Virus record (IMG/VR): IMGVR_UViG_3300043399_001340
Span: 1 to 22,461 of that record
DNA length: 22,461 nucleotides
Direction: 5' to 3' (one strand)
DNA from: a virus
The translations under genes and the position numbers were made by a program. Below are positions 6,394-12,310 of this stretch, piece after piece. Each line of letters begins with the position of its first letter. The first letter of the stretch is position 1. The notes beneath the pieces are model-generated. The model saw only the letters and a list, made by a program, of their open reading frames with translations. It ran no database searches and was not told where the DNA came from.

Positions 6394-7542
6394 CTAATTT
6401 GTGTTTACAAGTTCCCAGTCCGGAGACTGTGCGTCGTTGACTCCGTTCCACCCAGCTGACTGCGCGTTGTTGATATTTTGCCAGTTCGCCGTCTGGGTGT
6501 CACCAATTTGGCCCCAATCCGGGTTTTGCGAATCATTTATGCCCTGCCAGCTGGCATTCTGCGCGTCGTCAATGGTCTCCCACAACCTGGCACCTATGAC
6601 GGTGTCCAATGCAACCGCGGCTTCTTGGATGGTCGACAGAAACTTGGCAAACGCGGCAGTTGTGTCCTGGACAGCAGCAATGTCCTCTACTGCAATACTC
6701 AGCGTGCCAAGGCTGCTCGTCGTATCCGCACCTGATGCCGCTTCAGAGACTGACGCATAAAAAACGGATACCGCTTCAGCCGCATCAGTGGCCGCCGCAG
6801 ATTCGGAAATATCCGCATATTGAGCGAACGCAGCTTCTGTTACATCCGAAGCGGTAGCTGTTTCGGAAAGGGAGATTTCTGCCGTAAGCCCCGCAGCAAC
6901 AACATCCGTGCCCGTAGCGGTCTCTGAAATTGAGACCGGGTATGTGGGGGTGGAGGAAACCGCATCGGCTCCAGTAGCCGCTTCTGAGACAGCAGACAGC
7001 AGTGAAACCAAAGACGAGACAGCATCAGCGCCCGTAGCGGAATCAGTGACGGCTGCCGCTGGCTTGAACAGCGCGGAAACGTCATCGGTGCCGGTGGCTG
7101 TTTCCGCCACCGCAGCGCCGAACGAACTTACAGCCGCAGTGGTATCCGTCCCCGTGGCTGTCTCCGCCACATTAGAAAGGGGATTAAAGATTGCTGAAAC
7201 TGAATCAGTCCCCGCCGCAGCTTCCGACACAGCGGAAGACGGGTTAAACAGCGCCTCGGTCGTATCCGCACCGGTAGCCGTGTCTGCAACGGCGGACTCC
7301 AACGTGCCAAGCGCGGAAACGTCATCCGCACCGGTAGCCGTGTCTGCAACGGCAGGATTTAAGCTGGCGAGTGTCTCGGTTGTATCAGTACCGGTGGCTG
7401 TTTCGTCAACAGCGGGGGCATAGGCTGCTTGCGCTTCAAGCGCGTCTGTTCCGGTCGCTGTCTCTGCAACATTGCGGTCATAAACCGAATCACCCCATCC
7501 GGCCTGACCCCATGATCCAGAACCCCAGCCGCCTTCGGCCAT
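6394..7542 (-). CDS. Repeat-built fibre-like protein (15 x 20-residue repeats plus 11-residue Trp repeats)
   Basis: A 382-residue protein with three visible parts. Residues 1-19 are Gly/Trp-rich (GGWGSGSWGQAGWG). Residues 20-319 are fifteen consecutive repeats of exactly 20 residues with core V-x-E-T-A-T-G-T-D (for example AVAETATGTDDVSALF). Residues 321-382 are five 11-residue repeats and a partial sixth with pattern W-x-x-I-x-D-x-Q-x-x-x (WQGINDSQNPD, WGQIGDTQTAN). Repeats 1-10 are tight; 11-15 have diverged. Similar ETATGTD repeats occur in phage tail-fibre-like proteins, and a stiff shaft or spacer is the likely role. It starts 9 bases downstream of the preceding stop (TAAGGCGG ribosome site). 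No enzyme domain is visible. Repeat number could vary between relatives. Confidence 0.8.
   Translation of the reverse strand: MAEGGWGSGSWGQAGWGDSVYDRNVAETATGTDALEAQAAYAPAVDETATGTDTTETLASLNPAVADTATGADDVSALGTLESAVADTATGADTTEALFNPSSAVSEAAAGTDSVSAIFNPLSNVAETATGTDTTAAVSSFGAAVAETATGTDDVSALFKPAAAVTDSATGADAVSSLVSLLSAVSEAATGADAVSSTPTYPVSISETATGTDVVAAGLTAEISLSETATASDVTEAAFAQYADISESAAATDAAEAVSVFYASVSEAASGADTTSSLGTLSIAVEDIAAVQDTTAAFAKFLSTIQEAAVALDTVIGARLWETIDDAQNASWQGINDSQNPDWGQIGDTQTANWQNINNAQSAGWNGVNDAQSPDWELVNTN
6397..6582 (-). repeat. 33-bp coding repeats (11-residue W-x-x-I/V-x-D-x-Q units)
   Basis: The 3' end of the repeat-fibre gene encodes units WETIDDAQNAS, WQGINDSQNPD, WGQIGDTQTAN, WQNINNAQSAG, WNGVNDAQSPD and the partial WELVNTN. 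The Trp, the Ile/Val at position 4 and the Gln at position 8 are kept in each full unit. The units are similar at protein level but not identical in DNA. Confidence 0.9.
6586..7485 (-). repeat. Fifteen tandem 60-bp coding repeats
   Basis: Exactly 900 bases encode fifteen 20-residue units with no length variation. Some neighbours remain nearly identical in DNA: positions 7264-7293 and 7324-7353 match over 30 bases at a spacing of exactly one unit. This indicates recent tandem duplication or gene conversion within the array. Confidence 0.93.
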
Positions 7543-7551
7543 GATTCCGCC

Positions 7552-8130
7552 TTAGCCAGCAAGGCTGAAGGTGTAAGTGACGTTCAGAATGTCGCCAGAC
7601 ACCACCGAGCGGTCGCCGGGAGCAGAGAAGTCTGCGGCCGAGAACAGCGTACCCGTCGTACCGCCCTTGGTGTTGTTGCTGGTCAGGAACGCACCGCCCA
7701 CAGTGGTGGAACCGTTGATCGTGAACACAGCCTTGCTGGCGGTGTTGGTCACAACAGACGGGTTGGCGTTGGTCGCAGCCGCAAACGTGGCAGTAGGGCG
7801 AGTCGATTCGCTATACGCGGTGACCTCGGTCCAACCCAGATGTGAAGACATTGTGTCGCCAGCAGCAGGGTTGTTGGACGAAGCAGCGCCATAGATGCCC
7901 AAATACCAGGTCGTGATCTGCGCAGTGCTGGTCAGGGCAACTCCAGCCATGTACTGCAGGCCGACGTTTACCACCAGGTTTTGGGACTCAACGGTCCACT
8001 TGAGGTTGCCCTCTTTGTCAAAACACTCGACAAGATAACGACCAGTGGCTTTGGCCTGATCACCAGAGCCGGTGTTCGCAATGAGACCACTCGCGGCGGA
8101 ATCTGCGGCTTTTGCTAGTTCTAAAGACAT
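7552..8130 (-). CDS. Putative virion structural protein, beta-rich
   Basis: A 192-residue protein. Residues about 28-60 (TGRYLVECFDKEGNLKW, then ESQNLVVNVGLQYMAGV) form a compact opening also seen in uncharacterised phage structural proteins. The rest is beta-type sequence rich in T, S, N and A, with WYLGIYG and GWTEVTAYSESTRPT. I recognise the general type but cannot give a specific role. A very strong AAGGAG lies 6 bases before the ATG, after the longest intergenic gap in the left half (8131-8224). It is the first gene of the fibre block, so a fibre-base or tail-associated role is possible. No catalytic motif or membrane segment. Confidence 0.72.
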   Translation of the reverse strand: MSLELAKAADSAASGLIANTGSGDQAKATGRYLVECFDKEGNLKWTVESQNLVVNVGLQYMAGVALTSTAQITTWYLGIYGAASSNNPAAGDTMSSHLGWTEVTAYSESTRPTATFAAATNANPSVVTNTASKAVFTINGSTTVGGAFLTSNNTKGGTTGTLFSAADFSAPGDRSVVSGDILNVTYTFSLAG

Positions 8131-8224
8131 GACGGCTCCTTGGATTGGGGGCTACGGCGTATACCTGGGCACTATACCGTAAGGCCTGGATGAAGAAAAG
8201 AAGAAAACGACACCTTTGCCTTCC
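8131..8224 (-). other. Intergenic spacer, possible weak promoter
   Basis: A 94-base gap in a genome where genes usually touch. On the minus strand it contains a pyrimidine run (GTTTTCTTCTTTTCTTC), then TATAGT and TATACG within 20 bases of each other, then the strong AAGGAG of the following gene. A TATAGT -10 box is plausible, but no good -35 lies 16-18 bases upstream. I see no hairpin terminator here. Confidence 0.25.
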
Positions 8225-8641
8225 TCAGGTCACACGAATCAAGGCCGATTCAGGATCGTTGGGAGGCAACAGAATTTGGAACTGCTGGCTCAGCATGGTC
8301 TGATCAAGGCCAAAGTTAAGCACCGCAACCGACTTGTTTGCCTTGGTGAAGTTGTAGATCAGCGCCCCACGAGTGGTGAACGTCGCGGCGTTCCATGTCG
8401 GCGTATCAAAAGAGACGTAGGCAATTCCCTGCTGAAGATTGACCGTGACGTTGAGCAAAACCTCGCCACCGGCGGTGTAGCCTATCCCCGATACCTCGTC
8501 TGAAGTGCTGTACTGGGTCGTAGCAGGAGAAAGATCGGCGGCAGAGGTGTACAGCGCGATCTTCATTACGTCCGCGCTGAAGTCGTGGACGCCCAGGAGA
8601 AGCTGCTCTTTGAAACTGTTGGTCAGGCCTGCTGTGATCAT
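8225..8641 (-). CDS. Putative minor structural protein, widespread phage family
   Basis: A 138-residue protein with the recognisable opening NSFKEQLLLGVHDF...DVMKIALYTS, then DEVSGIGYTAGGEVL, then AYVSFDTPTWNAATFTTRGA and LIYNFTKANKSVAVLNFG. This order is found in many phage structural modules, usually near fibre or connector genes. I know no experimentally fixed function. It looks like a single beta domain with no signal or membrane segment. GAGG precedes the ATG by about 9 bases, partly formed by the last codons of the upstream adaptor gene, whose stop lies 3 bases away. Probably a tail- or head-associated minor protein. Confidence 0.75.
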   Translation of the reverse strand: MITAGLTNSFKEQLLLGVHDFSADVMKIALYTSAADLSPATTQYSTSDEVSGIGYTAGGEVLLNVTVNLQQGIAYVSFDTPTWNAATFTTRGALIYNFTKANKSVAVLNFGLDQTMLSQQFQILLPPNDPESALIRVT

Positions 8642-8644
8642 GGG

Positions 8645-9490
8645 TTACCTCACTGGCAGTTTGACCTGGCCATCCAGGTAGGCATCGCCACGTTGCTTGC
8701 CATCGCCCAGGTTCTTGAGCAGGCCAAGCGCTTCCTTGAATTTCGTGTCGTAGAGCGCCATCATGTCCGGCTCCCCCTTCATGTAGGTATACGCCTCGAC
8801 CAAGGCACCATACAAAAGGGCGCTGTCAAAGTTGTCCCCCAGCCAAGAGGTCTGTGCAGTGACAATCGACTCGGGATAGTAATAGAAATGCAGCTCGGCC
8901 TTGTAGTCCGCGTCGGGCGTCGGACCAACAATGAACGTCAGTTCGTCCATGTTTGTGCTGCTGGGCCCAAACAGAGCGTAGTACTTCGGAGTGCCCCGAT
9001 ACGATGGATTGGAGTACACCTCGCGCATGTAGTTGACGTCGCGATTGAGGAGGTAGACGTAATCGCCCTGGAACGCCACATCGCCTGACACAGGGCTCGT
9101 GTTGGCAAGCGTCAGCGTCACCGTGGTTCCCACGATGGCTTCGACCTGAGCGCCAGTGGCAATCCCGGTACCCGACACATACATGCCCACAACAATGTTG
9201 GTCGCACTGCCGACCACAATATCAAACTCGCCCGTCAATCCTGTGCCGGAAGTTACGGGAGCAAGATAAACGGCTAGGGAATATGCCGACAGGAAGTCCC
9301 CGGGGGCGCTGAGGTACTTGTTGCCTGCCGTCAGCGTGCCTGTCACGTTTTTGCGCAGATTGGCAATCTGCACCGTGTTATAGATGCGCTGTTCCGCCTG
9401 CTTCACGAACGTCGGTATTTCCAGCGCAAAAGCCGGATCCTGGTTGTCCGTGTAGGAGATGATCGCCGCTTCCAGTTCGGTGTAGTTCAT
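8645..9490 (-). CDS. Adaptor-like (T7 gp11/P22 gp4-type) connector protein with inserted beta domain
   Basis: A 281-residue protein. Residues 1-47 are helical (MNYTELEAAIISYTDNQ, PTFVKQAEQRIYN), followed by a beta segment LTAGNKYLSAPGDFLSAYSL, then FIVGPTPDADYKAELHFYYY and C-terminal helices (SALLYGALVEAYTYMKGEPD, then FKEALGLLKNL). This is the layout of phage adaptor proteins that form the ring under the portal. Residues about 77-142 interrupt it with a separate beta module (GMYVSGTGIATGAQVEAIVG then TTVTLT). The ATG overlaps the upstream stop as ATGA and has GAGG 6 bases ahead. The family call is from pattern memory; another head-completion protein is the main alternative. Confidence 0.75.
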   Translation of the reverse strand: MNYTELEAAIISYTDNQDPAFALEIPTFVKQAEQRIYNTVQIANLRKNVTGTLTAGNKYLSAPGDFLSAYSLAVYLAPVTSGTGLTGEFDIVVGSATNIVVGMYVSGTGIATGAQVEAIVGTTVTLTLANTSPVSGDVAFQGDYVYLLNRDVNYMREVYSNPSYRGTPKYYALFGPSSTNMDELTFIVGPTPDADYKAELHFYYYPESIVTAQTSWLGDNFDSALLYGALVEAYTYMKGEPDMMALYDTKFKEALGLLKNLGDGKQRGDAYLDGQVKLPVR

Positions 9491-9822
9491 GTGATCCTCG
9501 TCGTCACCGTTCCGAGCGCTGTTCCTGCAACCAGAGGCTTTGCGGGCGGCATCGGCATCATGCCGATACTAGCAAAGGATGTGTCTGCTGTGAAGCCGAC
9601 ATAGATAGTCACTGCCATCCGGGCCTCAGGACGAGGCTGATACAGTGCCTGGGGCTCGTTGATTGTGCGTTTGGGCTCGAGCTGCGGATGCTTGGGCTCG
9701 TAGCACTCTGTGCAGACCTTGAAGCCCTTCCAATCCTTGATGAGCTGCAGCAGCTTAAAGCGCTGCCCACACTGGTCGCACAGCGCAATCGCAAACTTGC
9801 CTGATGCGTATCCTGCAGCCAT
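9487..9822 (-). CDS. Small zinc-ribbon protein of the connector region
   Basis: A 111-residue protein with two CxxC pairs: Cys15/Cys18 (LCDQCGQRF) and Cys37/Cys40 (KVCTECYEPKHPQLEP), suiting a bound zinc ion. The second half (from about residue 69) is hydrophobic and beta-like (MAVTIYVGFTADTSFASIGM). Similar CxxC proteins sit between connector genes in many environmental phages, but their job is unknown to me. It may be a structural zinc-bearing head-tail component. Start and stop overlap neighbours by 1 and 4 bases (TGATG and ATGA), so it is translationally coupled on both sides; no strong ribosome site is seen. Confidence 0.72.
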   Translation of the reverse strand: MAAGYASGKFAIALCDQCGQRFKLLQLIKDWKGFKVCTECYEPKHPQLEPKRTINEPQALYQPRPEARMAVTIYVGFTADTSFASIGMMPMPPAKPLVAGTALGTVTTRIT

Positions 9823-10502
9823 CAGTAGTTCTCGCGATAGGTCGGAACAGCGAAGTAGCTCGAACGCTCACGATCCTCTGCCGCAGCCCGGGCAAACTCT
9901 TCCTCATAGAACTGCTTGAGCATGGGAATGCGATCGGGGGCCTTTTTGATGGCCAGGTAATAGGCCAGGCCCGCAATCAAGCAGGGCAGGAAGCGGAATG
10001 AGATGTCCGCGGTGTTCATGAACGACCCAGTTTCCTCGATCCGGCGAATGGCGTAGTACCGGAAGGTGTACGTCTGCGTGGCATCGGGCGACGGATACAA
10101 GAACAACTTGGTTGGGACCGTACGCTGCACGAAGTACTGCGCCGGGCGGGACTGCGTGTTCTTGTTGGGAATGTGCAGGTACTCGGCACTGCCAATCCGG
10201 TCGATTGTGATGTCCTGCTGGTTTGAGGTGCCCGCATTCGTGCGAATGACCGCAGACAAAGCGTCTACCGTATCCGATGGCAGGTCATACTCGTGTACCC
10301 CCGCCGTGAGCAAAACCTCGCGCTGCTCAATGGTCCACAGGTTGAGCCCTCGGTTGGCCCACTCCGCAAACATCAAGTTGAGCGAACGCTGCGCCGTTCT
10401 GGCGTCGTAGCCATCCCGCACCTGGACGCCACAGCGCTCGTACGCTTCGAGGATGATCTCGTCGAAGTCCAGATTGAATGACGCAACGCCAGAAGTGGTC
10501 AT
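9822..10502 (-). CDS. Head-tail adaptor-like protein (T7 gp11/P22 gp4-type)
   Basis: A 226-residue protein. Residues 11-60 (LDFDEIILEAYERCGVQV, then TAQRSLNLMFAEWANRGLNLW) are helical, followed by the typical EVLLTAGVHEYDLPSDTVDA strand region. Next come PTKLFLYPSPDATQTYTFRY and a C-terminal helical domain (RFLPCLIAGLAYYLAIKKAP, then LKQFYEEEFARAAAEDRERS). These features match phage tail-tubular or adaptor proteins that attach the tail to the portal. The ribosome site is weak: only TAAG from the previous stop lies near the ATG, so expression may rely on coupling. It is the first of two adaptor-like genes separated by the zinc-ribbon gene. Confidence 0.8.
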   Translation of the reverse strand: MTTSGVASFNLDFDEIILEAYERCGVQVRDGYDARTAQRSLNLMFAEWANRGLNLWTIEQREVLLTAGVHEYDLPSDTVDALSAVIRTNAGTSNQQDITIDRIGSAEYLHIPNKNTQSRPAQYFVQRTVPTKLFLYPSPDATQTYTFRYYAIRRIEETGSFMNTADISFRFLPCLIAGLAYYLAIKKAPDRIPMLKQFYEEEFARAAAEDRERSSYFAVPTYRENY

Positions 10503-10505
10503 GGC

Positions 10506-10919
10506 TTAGTAGATCCGAGCAACACGAGCGCGAGCTGCACCCACGCCACGAACACTGACCTTATCGCCAGCAACCGACTTCTTTACGGGCTCGCTCAGGG
10601 TCTTGCCCTGGGGACCTGCTGTATCAGGGCCGGAAGCGCCAATCTGGCCCTTCTTGGGCACGTTTTTCATGGCCATGCCGCCTTCAGCAAAGCCTTTTTT
10701 GGCAATGCCCTCGCCACGAGTGGCCAGGCCACCTTTTGCGTAGCCCTTGGTTGCGCAACCTTTTTTCATTTCACCACCGCCTTTCCTGAATTTCATGCCC
10801 TTGCTGGACTCACTGTAGTCCTTTGCAACCGACATGGGAATACCCACCTTTTTGGCAAACGCAGGATTGTGCGCCGCCGCGTCCATCAACTTCTTTTGCT
10901 TCTTAGTTACCGCTGGCAT
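10506..10919 (-). CDS. Basic glycine-rich virion-associated protein (candidate)
   Basis: A 137-residue basic protein. The first 40 residues (KKQKKLMDAAAHNPAFAKKV then GIPMSVAKDYSESSKG) resemble the short DUF3008-like phage family. The middle has two copies of a Lys/Gly motif: TKGYAKGGLA (58-67) and KKGFAEGGMA (75-84). The last 14 residues (RGVGAARARVARIY) resemble the tail of the 61-residue protein encoded at 11809-11994. The net positive charge and low complexity could suit DNA or membrane contact inside a virion, which is inference. The start lies 17 bases inside the upstream gene, with AGAGGA at usable spacing. Confidence 0.72.
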   Translation of the reverse strand: MPAVTKKQKKLMDAAAHNPAFAKKVGIPMSVAKDYSESSKGMKFRKGGGEMKKGCATKGYAKGGLATRGEGIAKKGFAEGGMAMKNVPKKGQIGASGPDTAGPQGKTLSEPVKKSVAGDKVSVRGVGAARARVARIY

Positions 10920-11151
10920 TGTGCTGTCCTCTCATGGCGTCGATTTTTCGCTCAATCCGGTCAAACCGCTCCATCAGCTGCTGCATATCCGCCCGGAATT
11001 CAGTACGCGTGATGTGGTCACGTGCAACCTCTTCCCGAGTCCTATTCAGCAAGATGCTGATGCGTTGAAGTTCAGCAAATTTCTCTTTCACAATGAACCC
11101 CAAAAGCGCCACAATGGCCGTGAGGATCACGTTCCAAACCATCATTTCCAT
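10903..11151 (-). CDS. Small single-TM coiled-coil protein
   Basis: About 82 residues. A hydrophobic N-terminal segment (WNVILTAIVALLGFIV) is followed by a charged helix with heptad-like spacing (KEKFAELQRISILLNRTREE, then MQQLMERFDRIERKIDAMRG). Small proteins with this layout are frequent in phage structural regions and remain uncharacterised. A spanin or holin role is conceivable but not supported by position, as the lysis cassette is 8 kb away. Start choice is uncertain: ATG at 11151 overlaps the endonuclease stop (TGATG), with GTG at 11154 and further ATGs nearby. The 3' end overlaps the next gene by 17 bases. Confidence 0.72.
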   Translation of the reverse strand: MEMMVWNVILTAIVALLGFIVKEKFAELQRISILLNRTREEVARDHITRTEFRADMQQLMERFDRIERKIDAMRGQHNASGN

Positions 11152-11564
11152 CACACAGCCCCATGTTCTTCTTTATATTTGTCCCATGCCGGATGCCTTA
11201 TGGAGGCGTATAAATACTGCGCTGCGAATTCCAACAGCATTGGATCATCACGGAAGTGCCCCAGTCCTCGGTTGCAATGATTGCATAAAAGGCCTCGAAT
11301 AAGGCCTGTTGTATGATCATGATCCACTACTAAGGGCTCGTGTGCTCCACAAATAACACACTGCTGGATGCTAGATTTCATTTCCAGCAAGTCAGCGTCG
11401 GAAATGACTTCCCGAAATTTTCCTCGATTGATGGGGTTTCTGTAAGACGCACGGCATTTTCGACACCAACTATCCAGCCCATTCCGCTTTTTGTTGTGCG
11501 GAGGGAAGAATTCAGTGGTGGCGGGCTTTTCAGTCTTGCACCGCGTACAGGTCAACACTTCCAT
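11151..11564 (-). CDS. Endonuclease VII-type HNH nuclease
   Basis: A 137-residue protein with two zinc-binding pairs at Cys6/Cys9 and Cys34/Cys37. A recombination endonuclease VII core follows: Cys69/Cys72 (CVICGAHEP), VVDHDHTTGLIRGLLCNHCN (79-98, catalytic-type Asp81-His82-Asp83-His84 and Cys94/Cys97) and the following LGHFRDDP. T4 endonuclease VII resolves branched DNA; small relatives like this one are often free-standing homing-type nucleases. It starts within the last 13 bases of the upstream gene, and its stop overlaps the next start (TGATG). The sequence looks more AT-rich than its neighbours, consistent with later insertion. Resolvase versus homing cannot be decided here. Confidence 0.88.
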   Translation of the reverse strand: MEVLTCTRCKTEKPATTEFFPPHNKKRNGLDSWCRKCRASYRNPINRGKFREVISDADLLEMKSSIQQCVICGAHEPLVVDHDHTTGLIRGLLCNHCNRGLGHFRDDPMLLEFAAQYLYASIRHPAWDKYKEEHGAV

Positions 11565-11806
11565 GCTCGCCTGGCCTTATTCAATCGGCTATCCGGATCT
11601 TTGGCAGCCTCCGGAAACATTTTGGCCTGCCCCGCCGAGCGAGCGCAATACGACTTTTTACGAGCCGCATCCTTCTTCGTCTTGGGGCTGGGAGCCGGAG
11701 GCTTCAGGTTCATGCCCTGGGCCTTGGCCGAAGCCCTGCCCTTGGCATTCAGACCCCCTTTGGGATCTTTGCCTTCCTTACGCTGCCAAGCAGGAGACTT
11801 CGCCAT
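11552..11806 (-). CDS. Small basic protein, DUF6321-like
   Basis: An 84-residue basic protein: AKSPAWQRKEGKDPKGGLNA, then KGRASAKAQGMNLKPPAPSP, then KKDAARKKSYCARSAGQAKM. The block SPAWQRKEGK-PKGGLNAKGR is a hallmark I associate with phage proteins listed as DUF6321, of unknown function. I chose ATG at 11806 rather than an earlier Met because it lies 2 bases after the previous stop (TGATCATG). This suggests coupling, as no strong ribosome site is visible. Its 3' end overlaps the endonuclease gene by 13 bases. High Lys/Arg content suggests nucleic-acid contact, but that is only inference. Confidence 0.78.
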   Translation of the reverse strand: MAKSPAWQRKEGKDPKGGLNAKGRASAKAQGMNLKPPAPSPKTKKDAARKKSYCARSAGQAKMFPEAAKDPDSRLNKARRAWKC

Positions 11807-11808
11807 GA

Positions 11809-11994
11809 TCAGTACATCTTGCACTGTTTATTGCGAGCAACGCCCACGCCACGAGGAGCCACAGAAGCCGAAGGCTTTTGGTAGTTCTTGCGAGGAGTCT
11901 GCTCCGGACCGCCCTTGGACATGTCCTGCTTGTTGGCACCGGGCTGCACTTCGCCCTGGTACTGGTCAATCGCCATTTTTGCTGCGCGTCCCAT
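11809..11994 (-). CDS. Small basic protein with RGVG C-terminal motif
   Basis: A 61-residue protein starting MGRAAKMAIDQYQGEVQPGA and ending APRGVGVARNKQCKMY. The start at 11994 is set by TAAGGAG: the upstream stop TAA is part of the ribosome site, with the ATG 6 bases on. A longer frame reaching 12066 would run through the preceding gene and lacks that signal. The final 14 residues parallel those of the 137-residue protein at 10506-10919. No domain is recognised. A small capsid- or DNA-associated protein is possible. Its stop lies 2 bases before the next ATG. Confidence 0.72.
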   Translation of the reverse strand: MGRAAKMAIDQYQGEVQPGANKQDMSKGGPEQTPRKNYQKPSASVAPRGVGVARNKQCKMY

Positions 11995-12004
11995 AGTGGA
12001 CTCC

Positions 12005-12298
12005 TTAGCCGTAGATGAACGTGACCGAAGTGACGTTCGTGAGAGTGAGGTACGGATCTGCTTCAAATAGCACGCCGTCCGAAGGCAGCAGTGCGTACAT
12101 GTAGCCCGTGGCAGTGTTAGCCGGGGTGTCGAACTTCAGTAATTCAGCACCGCCCGTACCACCGTCCTTAAAGGACACCGAGCCAGGGGCATTCCCCAGC
12201 AAAGCGTAGACCGATTTGATGCGAGCACGAGGGGTACCAATGCCTGTGGCACCTGTACCCGTCATCGTTTTCGCTTTTACGTCATATTGAAAGCCCAT
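12005..12298 (-). CDS. Putative small structural protein
   Basis: A 97-residue protein of beta-type composition, with MGFQYDVKAKTMTGTGATGI then RARIKSVYALLGNAPGSVSF, and a C-terminus ending TNVTSVTFIYG. No catalytic motif, signal peptide or membrane segment is seen. The AGGAGG ribosome site (minus strand of 12302-12307) is followed by ATG 3-4 bases later. It lies immediately after the 139-residue structural candidate and before small basic genes, in the head-completion region. A head decoration or joining protein is plausible; I cannot name a family. Confidence 0.72.
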   Translation of the reverse strand: MGFQYDVKAKTMTGTGATGIGTPRARIKSVYALLGNAPGSVSFKDGGTGGAELLKFDTPANTATGYMYALLPSDGVLFEADPYLTLTNVTSVTFIYG

Positions 12299-12310
12299 GA
12301 TGGCCTCCTA

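Noticed and set aside
6586-7485. CRISPR array or non-coding satellite
   Set aside because: The 60-base period is fully coding with no spacers and the variation follows codon positions.
10903-11151. Spanin or second holin
   Set aside because: Single TM plus coiled coil is too generic, it lacks a lipoprotein partner, and it is far from the lysis cassette.
11995-12066. Longer start for the 61-residue protein
   Set aside because: It would run 62 bases into the upstream gene; the TAAGGAG site clearly serves the ATG at 11994.
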